Source: Moniliophthora roreri (taxonomy: Eukaryota > Basidiomycota > Agaricomycetes > Agaricales > Marasmiaceae). Taken from it: 64,000 nucleotides of DNA. A model generated the notes under the pieces. It made no database searches and was not told the DNA's origin. It saw nothing but the letters and a program-made list of their open reading frames with translations. This document shows, in pieces, positions 12,801 to 23,298 of the stretch. The stretch is taken from assembly GCA_001466705.2 (NCBI GenBank), contig LATX02000133.1:558001-622000 (forward strand). Direction: 5' to 3'. Numbering within the stretch: the first letter of the stretch is position 1; each line of letters opens with the position of its first letter. Made by a program: the position numbers and the translations under genes.

Positions 12801-13595
12801 GCACTCTCCTATTTGTGAGACTTCTCAGCTAGCTGTCATTTCATGAACCGATAGGCCCACCTTGGTGGGAACTTCGTGAGTTTGCATGATACACGCGGTG
12901 TCAAGGTATATGGCATCCAGCGTTTTTAGCACACCATTCCCTACTTCTTCCTGTTCAGGTATCGCAAGGTAAGGCTGTAGGAATGGGTTCTGCTTGATGG
13001 AATCTAAAAACCATGGCTCTGCTCGAAAGTCGCCTGTGTGTAGAATGGATCCATATGTGCCTTCAATGAGATACCTAACGTTGAGGGAGATGAAACTAGC
13101 GTGGCAAAAGCAAACAGACAAGTGCACGCACATTACAGAGCCCGGACAGTGATTTGCCCCAATTGCCGTAATGACAACTTCTGAACCTTCTTCATACTCC
13201 TTCGTGAATGGGTCATTAAGCTTGCAGGTCAACAGCAGGTCTCTAGCTTGATGTGAGTTAATCACTTCCCCGTTTGGCCCGTATATCTTATCGACTTTGA
13301 GATGCTTGTATTTCCTCACGGGCTCTGTTCGACAGCCATTCTGGAGCAGCGCCCTCTCCTGACCCTCCTCAATCCTCAAAAGCATTTCTTTAGCATCCTC
13401 CGAACATATGACGCTGTATCCGAAACCTTTTGTAGCTAGCCCAACAATATGGTCGGAATGGGTATGTGTAAGGAGGTGAAGTTTCGGATTGGGGATGGGA
13501 TCATCGGGACATTCCGGCCTCGGAATGTTCGTGAATTCGTCGATACGAATTGGATAGGGTAATATGAAGGAGCGAAATGGCGCTCCTGGTGGCAT
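9873..13595 (-). CDS. Artemis/SNM1-type metallo-beta-lactamase nuclease with long C-terminal tail
   Basis: Five exons on the minus strand (13595-13132, 13074-12861, 12808-12680, 12617-12309, 12257-9873) give 1166 residues in phase. The metallo-beta-lactamase core is complete: HTHSDH at residues 44-49, GANHCPGS with H149, and LHTGDFR with D170. The beta-CASP part contains YLDTAC, FHACERFDRC and VPLSRHSPLPELRSFV, with H379 in motif C. DNA cross-link repair 1 proteins (Pso2/SNM1, Artemis) act as 5' exonucleases or structure-specific endonucleases in interstrand cross-link and double-strand-break repair. The catalytic domain starts at the N-terminus and is followed by about 760 residues of polar, probably disordered sequence with basic patches. 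That layout resembles Artemis rather than yeast Pso2, whose domain is C-terminal. A nuclear role is inferred from the family. Confidence 0.88.
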
Positions 13596-15894
13596 TATCG
13601 TTGGTCAGGGTATCTGCTGCAATGAGTCTGGGATGCGATGGGTATTTGTATCGGGTTCGGGTTCAATTCACTTTGCAGACTTCAATAAAGTAACGGGCAG
13701 CGAGAGAATAGTTTTATCTTTCGAAAATGGTGCTGAGGCGTTGTCGTTACAGTTATAATAAAAGTTGTCGGACTTCGGTTTGGAGGGGGGAATAAATATC
13801 AATATATACTGCAAAGACCGTTAGAGCACGATCTAGACACTTGAATTGAAATACCTCATTGAATGAGAAAAGGTCTGTCCAAGAAAAATCCAGGCGTCTG
13901 TTGGGAGTTCAGAGTCAAGAGCAGTCACCGCAACGCCAACGCGACGCAGCGCACCATGGCACGTGCAATGGTGCGCGCCTGACAAGCGCTAAACGCATCT
14001 TCACCAAACTTCCGCCATCAATACTCGTCTGACGTTCGGAAAGCTCTCTTACTCGCCAAGCTTCCCAAAAATTATCGATATAAGAAATACTCACTCCTCC
14101 GCAAAGAAGTTCACTATCTGGCTCGAATCTATTATTTGGCCTACTGTATTTCTTGAACTTTGACTACTAAATTGGTATTAAAACTCGCCGCTCGCTTACC
14201 TACCTCTCGCAGATCAATGCCTCGTCAATGCCGCTCAAGGTGAACTCGGAGACATTGGTCAGTATTTATCGACTCATCCCCAACGTGCAGAAACTCGGAG
14301 TCTAACCGCGTAGGCAATCTCCCTGGTGAACTTCACTCCGTTTCAACATAGGACATAAACAGTAATCCAGAACTCCCAGGTGGCATTGATTGGTGAATTC
14401 TTGCTGACTATGTTCCCGTTTCAAGGACAGCGCTCAGCTCAATCAGCTCTTCGTTATCCTCGTTGGTGAATGAGAATATTTTCAGCGTTGAAGGTGGAAG
14501 TTACATAGCCTAGTGTAAGTCCAGATGTTTCATTACATCAGTGGAAACAGGTACTTTACCACCATTAATACCCGGAGATGTCTGGCACGCAGCCAATTGA
14601 CACCACGACTCAACAAACATAAAGCTCTTCTGCTAGGGGGGGAGTACCTTCGTCGTCGCTAGCATTGACATACCACAGTGTGCCGCAGGTGAATTAGTTG
14701 TCAAGTTTCAGGCTGCTGGACTCAACCCAGTCGACCGGGAGACCCAAGAAATAGCAGAAATAGTGGGAAAGGTTTGTATTAGTGGTTTTGTAGCAGGCTT
14801 TGTGTGCTTCGGGTGTCATTGGCCACACAAGAGTTGCAGTTGGTGAACTATCTCCTGCGGTCCAAAAATCACAAGCGAACCCATTGATATTGTCTTTGAC
14901 CTCCCCAGAGACCCAGAATACGGGGCACGCCGTTCTCGCTGACGGTAATCAGTTGGTCAGCAGTCATCCGGTCGAAATACCAAGCCGTGGAGACCTTGGG
15001 TTCGACGGAGTGTCCACTTAAGACTCCAACTGTACCTTTGGAAGGCAATCTTGGAAGAAACAAACTTAATTCGTAGAAGAAGGCATTGATCTCAAATTAT
15101 CATCCGACGGCACTTTAATCACTAATTTTCTTTTTACCTTCGGCCAAATGAAGTTGAGGACCTTCCTGGCGGACTTACCGGTATTCCAGATGGTTTGGAA
15201 GGAACGAAGAACCGGAAAGTTAGTAGAAAGAAATTGTTTGTTTGTCCTCGATAAATTACGGATTAGGACCAGCCCAACAGATTTGTAAATTTCATTGTTT
15301 CAATGAAGGAGTTTCGACACGATAAAATGGAGAGGAAGAAAGATTGCATGTACTGTATCATTGCGGGCTTGGGTATGTTGTGCGGTGTACGTATGAGATA
15401 TAGTGGTAATAAGTGAGTGGATGACAATGTTCATGTGGATGAGTGTGGATGTATAGAATTTAAATAGATAACTCTTCGACGAAAGGACCGAAAACAGAGG
15501 TGTCGTACGTAAAGCCTAGCAATGACGGGAAGCAGCTTTTCTGGCAACAAAAGTGAACCGGAGACTATGGGAGAAAGAGAAAGGAACAAGTAAATTGTAT
15601 ATACACACGTCGTGACAAAAGATGCAGGCGACAAAAACGGGGTAACTTTTTGGTCTTGATTAGAATGTTGGAGGTAATTGGAATGTTGAGTGGGTAAATG
15701 GACATGGGGAAAAGACCGTAGTGACAACACGCAGAAACGAGAAAAACTTGAAACAACCAATCAGCAGATCCTCCCTCCCAAACTCATAGCGACCATTCGC
15801 GTAAGGGTAATCCAACATAATAGTCGTAGCAGGACAGCAACGCACTGCCTGGCGGCCTCCGGGGCTAGGCTAGACACAATCGCCGCTGTTGGCA
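13596..15894. other. Gene-poor stretch with no confident gene
   Basis: About 2.3 kb between the Artemis-like start and the Bni4-like 3' end. Several splice-like signals and an ATG at 14229 suggest a multi-exon plus-strand gene or its remains. The stretch at 14690-14775 reads AGELVVKFQAAGLNPVD, which recalls the N-terminus of zinc-type quinone oxidoreductases. I could not join the flanking exons without stops, so no product is claimed. The last 500 bases may be 3' UTR of the minus-strand neighbour. Confidence 0.4.
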
Positions 15895-18800
15895 CTAAAC
15901 GAAGAATTGGGTACTAGAGATTGCTTAGTAAGAACCGCCTCTTGAGCTACAATGAAGAAACATACTGGATCCGACTAGCGGCATGCACTTCCATCTCCTC
16001 CATCTTGTAGCTATTCAGTTCTTCCTTAATCCTTTGCGCCAACGCTGGCGTCAGTCGACTCCACGTGGCAGGCTCACTTCGCCTATCGTACACGCTGGAA
16101 CTGAACGTATCATACACCGACAGATTGTTGGCAAACGCTAAGCGCTTGTGGGGTGCAGTGGCTGATCGATGGGTGAGTGTTGGTGCAGTGGTATTGAGCG
16201 AGAGCGAGAGTGTAGGTGCCGATGAGTTAGAATGACTGAACATAGGAGCATTGGAGGTGGCGGTTGGAAGCGGTTTTTCTAGAAGGAATGAGACACGATC
16301 AATTCGAGTAAAGGTAAGACAACTTACGAGGTGCGTCCATACTTGCCCTGATGGGCGAAGTATCAAACGACAGAGGTGGTAATGACGGCGCCGACGCCGT
16401 CGAGGCAGGCGCATGACCTCCACTCGAATGTGACCCGTGCCTGTGAAGACCATCAATATGGTCTGGATCCGGGCTGGGAATCCTAGCCAATGGACCGGCC
16501 TCGGTTTGGGACGGGTGAGAATTGTAGCTATTCGACCTTGCCCTGTTGGTGTGTAGTTGCGCTGGATGTTGCGAATCCGTCAGGTAGTTGTGTTGGTCGT
16601 AGTTGGTCGCATCTGACAGAGGGAAAGGAGCATGATTTTTAGTGTCTGAAGAACGGTGAGCGTTGTTTGGAACAACGTCAAGAGCAAAAGTAGATATGGA
16701 AGTAATGAGGGGGATATGAAGAGCTATAGGATTAAGAAAGTCGACACGTACATTTTAGAATCCCTTTACTCGGCATCCGAGTCCGTTCCTCACTTCGCCT
16801 GATATCCGTGGCCCATGGTTCGTCGTCTTCCTCAGCTTCACCACCTTGCCAGTCAGCGCCAGCAGTATTACCAGTTGCATTTAGGTCAACCCTGTCCATG
16901 CCCATTCTTATTGTCACGTCCTCCTCTTCTTCGCCGTCCCAGTCGTCCTCATCGACGTCCCATCCTTCGGCATTGTATTGCTGTTGGTTTCCGGTCTGAC
17001 CGTACCCGCTGCCGGAAACATGCCGCCCATGCCCATCCTCGCTCCATTCCTCGTCCTCATCCTCAACGAATACTCTAGTGCCATCTTCGTTAACTCTTAC
17101 GCCACCACCTCCTTTGACAGGACTGCGATTATGCGTGCCTCTGTCCCATACTGGGATGCCAGCGCCACTTCCATTCGCGCCGTTAGCCCTTTCCGCGGCT
17201 GCCTTGGCAGCGGCAGCGGCAGCTTCCCTTTCCTCTTTCTCCTTCTGCGCCTTGGCAGCAGCCTCAGCATTCGTCTTCAACGTATGCTGTCTAGCCAATT
17301 TTGCAGCGGGACTCAGACCCGCCAGTTCAGCGGCATTCCACTCTCCACTTCCTCCACTTCTATCCAGCTCAGCAGTGACATGAGAAACAGACGCTTCACT
17401 GGCCTGTGCCTTCGCACTGCTGGACTTCTTGTCCTTCTTCTTCGACTTTTTATCCTTTTCCTTCCCATCAGAACTCGACGCGGCCACACCGACATCACTG
17501 CCGTTGTCCTCGACGATCCCTTCCTTTTCACGTTTTTTCTTCTCTTTATCCTTGAATAGACTCGTTATCCCGGCCAACGAGTTCCTTCTAGCCAGTCGCC
17601 CCATACTACCCAGCTTCCTTATCATGACACTAGCACTGGACACCGTACTACTCAAACTGATATTGTCCGTAGACGCATTCAGACGTGAGTTGAACAATGA
17701 CGCAGCCCTTCCTCGCTTTTTAGGCGGAGGCGTCGCCGATATTATCGACGGTGTATTTGAGGAATTGGCATTGAGCGTAGCACTCGTCGTTGCCGTACCA
17801 GAAGTCTGAATCGTATTCGTCGACTCAGCATCTGACATGACGTTCCCGTCAGCACTCGGACGTGGCGCAGTACGTGGAGGCGCAGCAAGTTTTGACGATG
17901 TCGGCTTGCCAAATGTAGACGCTTTGATACTCTCGTCATCGTCTCCATCATCTTCCCCGGCACCAGTTCCGTCTTCTTCTTTGATCTGAGTGGTACCAAA
18001 AGTTAATGCACGTCTTAAGCGTCCTTTGAGGCCACCACTTCGACCATGATGACGTGGATCTGAAGCGGCAGCCTCCTCACGTATCATTGCAGCTAGATCG
18101 GAGTCATCTCTTGACATTCGCTTTTCCGAGTAAGACGTGCCTTGAGAGAGGGGTGAGCGCCGTGTCGGCCGGGGTATTGTCGTATTAGTGATAGAGGAGG
18201 TTGAACTTGTCGCTGACGTGGGTAGAGAAGAGGTAGATGAGGGGGTGCTAGTACCAGAGCTGGCAGTGGAAGATGACGGGGGAGATTGTGTGGTAGCAGT
18301 GGCGGATGACGTCCGAACAATGCCAGACGATGAGCTGGTGTTTGACGAAGCGGAAAGGTTCCGGTGATGCGGTGGACTGGGGTGAGGTAAATTATGATTG
18401 TTATGGGGTGAATGAGAGTGTGAGTGCGAATGCGAATGAGACGAAGGAGTGTGATGAGGCGACTGCCTTTGTGAAGAGATTGAACCGGAATGAGAGCGGT
18501 TCGAGTTACTGCTACTTCCACCTACAGGCGAGCCTCCGCCCGGTGGCCGACCACGAACGCTGCCATTTGGTGTACCGTGGCCTCCTTGGCTTCCTCGACC
18601 ACTCTGGTTGCTGTCCGTTCTCGCTCGCTGACTGTGCATCGAATTGACTGAGGACGACGAGCCCGAAGCGTCTGGACGAGCATACGGGGGATTGGGTATC
18701 CCTGAACGCCAATCATTGTTATTGGCGCTGCTATTGCTGGCACCGCTGCTCTCGGGAAAAGCATAGGAACTCTGACTTTGCGTTGATCCCTGACGTGTAG

Positions 18801-19305
18801 GTCTTCGATAAGGATGATATCCAGGATATTGACCGCCATTCTGGCCTCCTTGTTGTTGCTGGTGCGGCGGTGGCGGTGTTCCCGATGGAAATGGGTTGAA
18901 TATCTGTCCCATCGGATTTTGAGCAAAGTATTCATTATTTGAAGACGAAGGTAAGTTCCTGGAGCCTGGTGACATCTGGAAGGCTTGCTGTGAAGAAAAC
19001 ATCATCTGTTGGTACGCCCACTGTGCGAGCTGGGGATTGGAAGGGTCAAAATAAGGGGGTTGCTGAGGGTAGCCTGGCGAAGACTGCTGATGATTTTGGT
19101 AGAATGAAGGATAAAATGGTTGAGCAGATATCGAAGGAGTCCATTGGCCCTGGGGTTGCTGCTGTTGTAAAGGGAAATTATATGGCATTTGCTGCGACTG
19201 CTGGTTCGTATGTTGCTGGGCTTGCTCGCGGTCGTTGGCTGGTGATGAGCGCTGCTGTCTGGGATCCATTGTGTTCTGCCAATCTGGAGGTGCGAGCACG
19301 GCCAT
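15895..19305 (-). CDS. Bni4-like bud-neck/septum scaffold protein
   Basis: Four exons (19305-16752, 16645-16328, 16278-15966, 15913-15895) sum to 3204 nt, 1067 residues. Most of the protein is low complexity: a Q/P/S-rich N-terminus, a run of alternating H and S, basic segments near RRNSLAGITSLF, and a lysine-rich and an alanine-rich stretch. The last 70 residues are well ordered: LSVYDTFSSSVYDRR, LTPALAQRIKEELNSYK and MEEMEVHAASRIHTQFFV. These resemble the conserved C-terminal box of fungal Bni4 proteins, which anchor protein phosphatase 1 and chitin synthase at the division site. KRLAF just upstream could be the RVxF-type phosphatase-docking site (inference). The final exon is 19 nt and was accepted because it restores HTQFFV and the stop. 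The start is uncertain: M1 or a second ATG 13 codons on. Confidence 0.62.
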
Positions 19306-21244
19306 TAACCAACCGACTTTTTCCCCTTATTTCTCAGTCAAAAAGTCCCCAGAGAAGTAAATAAAGTACCTTGGTGGTCTTGTGCTCAACAGGCGCAGCG
19401 AGCAGAGGTCTGTGTACGCTGTGGTGGACAACGGAGGATGCTGGTTGGCAGCGAAACGGCGAAATCTGATCCAGGAGTCAGCCACGTGACTGGCATGTCA
19501 CCCTTTAACTTTCTTAGCTCTGAATTTCTTTCACCACTACCTAGGTCGTAACCAAAACCTGTTTTGAAACTCTGGCAGCTCACTATCACGGTTCTGGGAG
19601 GGAGGCTTCTTTAGACTTCTTTCTGTCCTCAACCCATGAACGTGGACTAACGGCTATCGATCCCCACCGGACGGGTACAGCCGTTTCGGCTGCATCAAAT
19701 TTTTTTTCGAATGCGTCCCGCCGACCGTCACTCTACCCACCGATTTTCCCATGGCCATGGATAAAAGGCTTGGGGTTCAACATGACCTACCCCTGTACCA
19801 TTCATTTTCTGGGAGCAGGTCTAGCAAGCGTGGCTAACCCTCAATCAAACTTGGCGGTCCATTACCACTGTTACCTCACCTCACATCACTCCAGAATCCA
19901 ATTCAGCAATAACTTAGGAACGTTCCATCCGTTTCCCGACCTTCCGGCCCAGCTTCAGCTACTGCTCTCAATTCCCCACTGGTCAGTCAATCTGTAGTTC
20001 CATCACTGTCATCTACGGGCCTACATCGCCATCTCCGAAACCTGCTTTCCCCTTCAATACCATACTCACATATGGCCTCATATAGCCTAGTTTCATCATG
20101 AACCAGAGCATGGAAACTCGGTCAGATGGCACCTTTCAAGGGAAATTATCGCCTTCTTATATATCGTATATAAATAAAATTGTATCCCCAAGATTTCCAA
20201 GTGTCGTGGCGTCAGGTTCCGGCGTTCGCGCGCGATTTCTGCGCTATCAACTCGGTGCTTTCACAACCTATCTTTACTTATCACGCGCAAGTCGTCCGAC
20301 GTGGTCTGCTATATCTAGCATTTCGATACAAAAAGTGAGCTTCTCCGAATTCATGGTGACAGTTACTGATGACAGTGAATGATGTCGCTAAGTACAGTGC
20401 CCGTCGCGGAATTTTTGATTGAGATATCAATGAAGAGGGTACACACGTAGGTCTTCCTTTCTCGTTCTAATAGGTCTTTAGCGGAAATCAACAAGAAACG
20501 ATGTACAGACCCTCTTAGACTTCACCAGGATTTGAGGTCAGCAAGGGGCCGATACGTATGGAAATAGTACGCGTCGCGTAGGTTTTTCTCGCCGACCGGA
20601 TCTGATGACAATGTATCAATCAGGTCTCACTCCTCAATTACAAAAAGGTCGCTCCTCACTGGATCCAGAACCTCCCAATCCAAAGCTTTGGGTGGCGTAC
20701 ATCTGTAGTTGCACATATATGCAATTCGTGTCGTGATCGTTCCCTAGGATCTTCTGAATAGGCAGCGTGTAAACTGGCATATGATAGCATGAGAAGTTCG
20801 ATTTTGACAGATAACACGAGGAAGGCTTCTGACCAAAACAGTGTGGTGGTTGGGGACATCGTTACCCGGCGAATAAACCGGGACCCATTCGTTCTCGTAA
20901 GGACACAGCTTAAAAATTGTTATTGTCTGCTTGCAAATATTATTGCCTACTTCGAGCACTTTCGTTTGAATCTTTGATCTCAATCTCCACGGCGTCATTT
21001 GAATGCGTTGCGCCACGAAAAGATGTCTCGTGTGGCGTCAGGCTCTTCGAAGAAATGTGAACATTATTCCGACTAGGTAATAATACAGACAGCATACATT
21101 GTTGCGAAACCGCATAATTTAAAGCTAGAAGGACTTCAAATTGAGTGTCAGCTTCCTGCTACACGGGCCAAAGATGCAGGAGATCTAATGACCATTACAT
21201 TGGTCGTAAAACGCGCAGATACACAAAAATCTCGCGATTCAGCA
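19306..21244. other. Intergenic region, no supported gene
   Basis: Roughly 1.9 kb with only short open frames of unrelated composition. The first few hundred bases should hold the promoter of the minus-strand Bni4-like gene. AT-rich blocks occur around 20150-20190 and 20560-20660. No transposon ends, RNA gene or conserved protein fragment could be supported. Confidence 0.4.
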
Positions 21245-21853
21245 TTATACCATGTTACTGGCATTGGTTGTATAGGGTGGAGGCGGCGGTGTTGCTATTC
21301 GACCCACGGGTGGAAGCTGTGCTGGTTCGGGGCGGGCGACGTAGGGAGGCAGCGTAGGGTCTGTCTCAACCCTGTTCACCGCTCTTCCTACCATCGAGAC
21401 AGGTGTCGAAGATGTACGAGTAGTCGTGGCGGTTCTGGCTCCATTCGACGTAGTTCTGATTCCATTTGTGGTGGTTCTGACGCCAATTGTAGAGGTTCTG
21501 TTTCTATTCGTTGCAGTCCTCGCTCCATTTGTCGCTGTCCTCTCGGCTTCTTTACTCCTGCCCTTCACCGCCCAAAAAGCGCCATACACAACGACTTCAA
21601 AGGACATCAGAACGTTGAAGTATGAGCCAAAAAAGATGGTGACGTACGAAGTCCAGCAACTATACCAATGACAGCACCAACACTCAACCCTGAGTTGGTA
21701 CAGTTTCTTTGGTTTCTACATTGTTCCCGTATTAGCACTGAATGCAAAAATTGAAGAGGAAAATACTTACGATGAACATGCCGACTGAACGGTGGAGGCG
21801 TACAAGATGACTGCGAAGGCCAGTCGAGCCGCCAACCTTCGGAAGAGTGTCAT
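21245..21853 (-). CDS. Small single-pass membrane protein with heptad NG/RT repeats
   Basis: Three exons (21853-21771, 21715-21648, 21594-21245) give 166 residues in phase. Residues 1-28 look like a signal peptide (arginines, then LAFAVILYASTVQSA). A very short ectodomain follows, then one membrane helix, LSVGAVIGIVAGLVVVYGAF, that is only assembled when the second intron is removed, which supports the model. After the basic stop-transfer sequence AVKGR comes a threonine/arginine-rich region of about six imperfect 7-residue repeats (R-T-x-T-N-G-x). A proline-rich tail ends PPPPPYTTNASNMV. Agaricomycetes have many such signal-peptide, one-helix, PPPY-tail proteins of unknown function. The PPPY could bind a WW domain (inference). 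Confidence 0.6.
21432..21536. repeat. 21-nt tandem repeat, five units, within the small membrane protein
   Basis: Five consecutive imperfect 21-base units, each beginning gttct or gtcct on the plus strand, start at 21432, 21453, 21474, 21495 and 21516. They encode the 7-residue R-T-x-T-N-G-x repeats on the minus strand. Because the unit is a multiple of three, the frame is kept, so copy number could vary between strains without breaking the gene. Confidence 0.8.
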
Positions 21854-23298
21854 CGATAGATCAAAAGGGTGTATAGAACACTAGTAGTGTCAACAGGGCG
21901 CATAGAAGGCGAATTTAAGAGATTTTGGGGTCGAAGTGGGCTACCGCCTCACCTTGATATGCAGGCCAAGAAGACTCGAGTCATAGTAATCGGACGGAGT
22001 CGGTAAAGTTTTGCATGGCATCTATCAGAGAAAGGTGTTTCGTGGGGGCCAAGGTTAACATTGAACCGTTATCATAGCATGCTGATAGGAATCTCTTCGA
22101 CACCTCGTGCCAAGCCGAGTGAACGTCCGGACTTGAACTGTGACGAAACATCGAGCGAACCTGAAGCATATCCTTCAGAATCAGATGTCGAAGACAGAGG
22201 TCTGGGAAAACGCCATCTTCAGCATGGCATGGTAAACTAGTCGAAATACGAGGGATATAGAACAACTTCAATTTGCGCACAGATTTCTGTGGAGACGAGA
22301 CCGTGGGGCCGGAAGAGCATACGGCTGATTGAAATCATTATCCTGGAGAAGTAAATGACCCTGAAAGCGATGCCAATTCATTGAAACAGAAACAGAAACA
22401 TCCCGAGTTCGAGGCCAATGCAGCAAGTGCGGGTCTGGAGAATTTATGACTTATGAGCCTACCTGTGCATAAATATGTGAGTTAAGAAAGATCACAACGC
22501 ACATACGCTTAGGTCGGTGACAACCAGCAGCCCCTTATCAACAGCGGGAGCTTGCAGGATTCTGAGGAGAAGAAAAGATAACACTGTCCTCTTCACGAGA
22601 GGGGAGCGGGATCAGAATTCGATCCACCGAGTAGTCTCCCCCAGGTAGGGATGGCTTGCTAAGCTATGCTATGGCTAATAGCAGCTAAGCCGTTAATTTT
22701 GGGGGAAATTCTGAAAAGACTTACATTTGTTTTTATCTTGCTCATTACTAACCTATGTTTGTCCAGGACCCTCTTGAACCCAAAAGAACTTGGGCGTAGC
22801 GCAGCACAAGTGCAGTGGTAAGCCTGCGGCTTGGTTTCTCACTGCGATATACGCCTAGGCACTCGACTCGACTCGTCGGGCATAATCATACGTGTCATAC
22901 CATACTGGAGGATTGACGTGAGGCGTGAGGAACACCAGCACCAGCGAAATCACGCTTTAAAGAGGACCATTCGCAGAAAAAAGAAATGACGAGACGTACG
23001 AGCTGCACAACGGATACCGGAAGCCGTTTCTGGGGCCTAGTTACTGGACAGCGGGAGCGTTGACTTGAACTTGAAAGTCCAGGCTTGCGAGAGTGGACGA
23101 GTTGACATGATTGAAGCTGGGGCTGAGCATGCAAATCGGGTTGGGCCAGAGTGGAAGTGGGGTGAACGTAAACAAATTGGACGCTGCGGTCACACGGAAA
23201 CCCTTAGTACAGAATAGATGGTACGTACAAAATGTTACTGCCGACTATTATTACAACCTATCTATGAAAAGTCATGCAAACCTTCGTCCTTTGAACCT
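21854..23298. other. Intergenic region with one unclassified minus-strand open frame
   Basis: About 1.4 kb. A minus-strand frame at 21981-22280 encodes about 100 residues with alternating hydrophobic and polar blocks (KLFYIPRISTSLPCHAEDG, FPDLCLRHLILKDM). It could be the tail of a decayed leucine-rich F-box protein, but no start, F-box or upstream exon was found. The remainder to 23298 shows short direct repeats of gaaaca near 22385 and nothing else recognisable. Confidence 0.3.

Noticed and set aside
14690..14775. Quinone-oxidoreductase-like phrase as a gene
   Set aside because: Only about 25 residues match the general pattern and neighbouring exons cannot be joined in frame.
17078..17809. 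Long plus-strand frames opposite the Bni4-like gene
   Set aside because: They are shadows of the low-complexity minus-strand coding sequence and show only S/P/L-rich composition.
22590..22660. Stem with ggatc/gatcc around a 7-base loop, tRNA-like at first sight
   Set aside because: The loop lacks a TTCRANY T-loop sequence and no acceptor or anticodon arm could be built.
22790..22860. gcgta ... tacgc ends with D-arm-like sequence suggesting a tRNA
   Set aside because: Arms do not pair in tRNA geometry and there is no T-loop.
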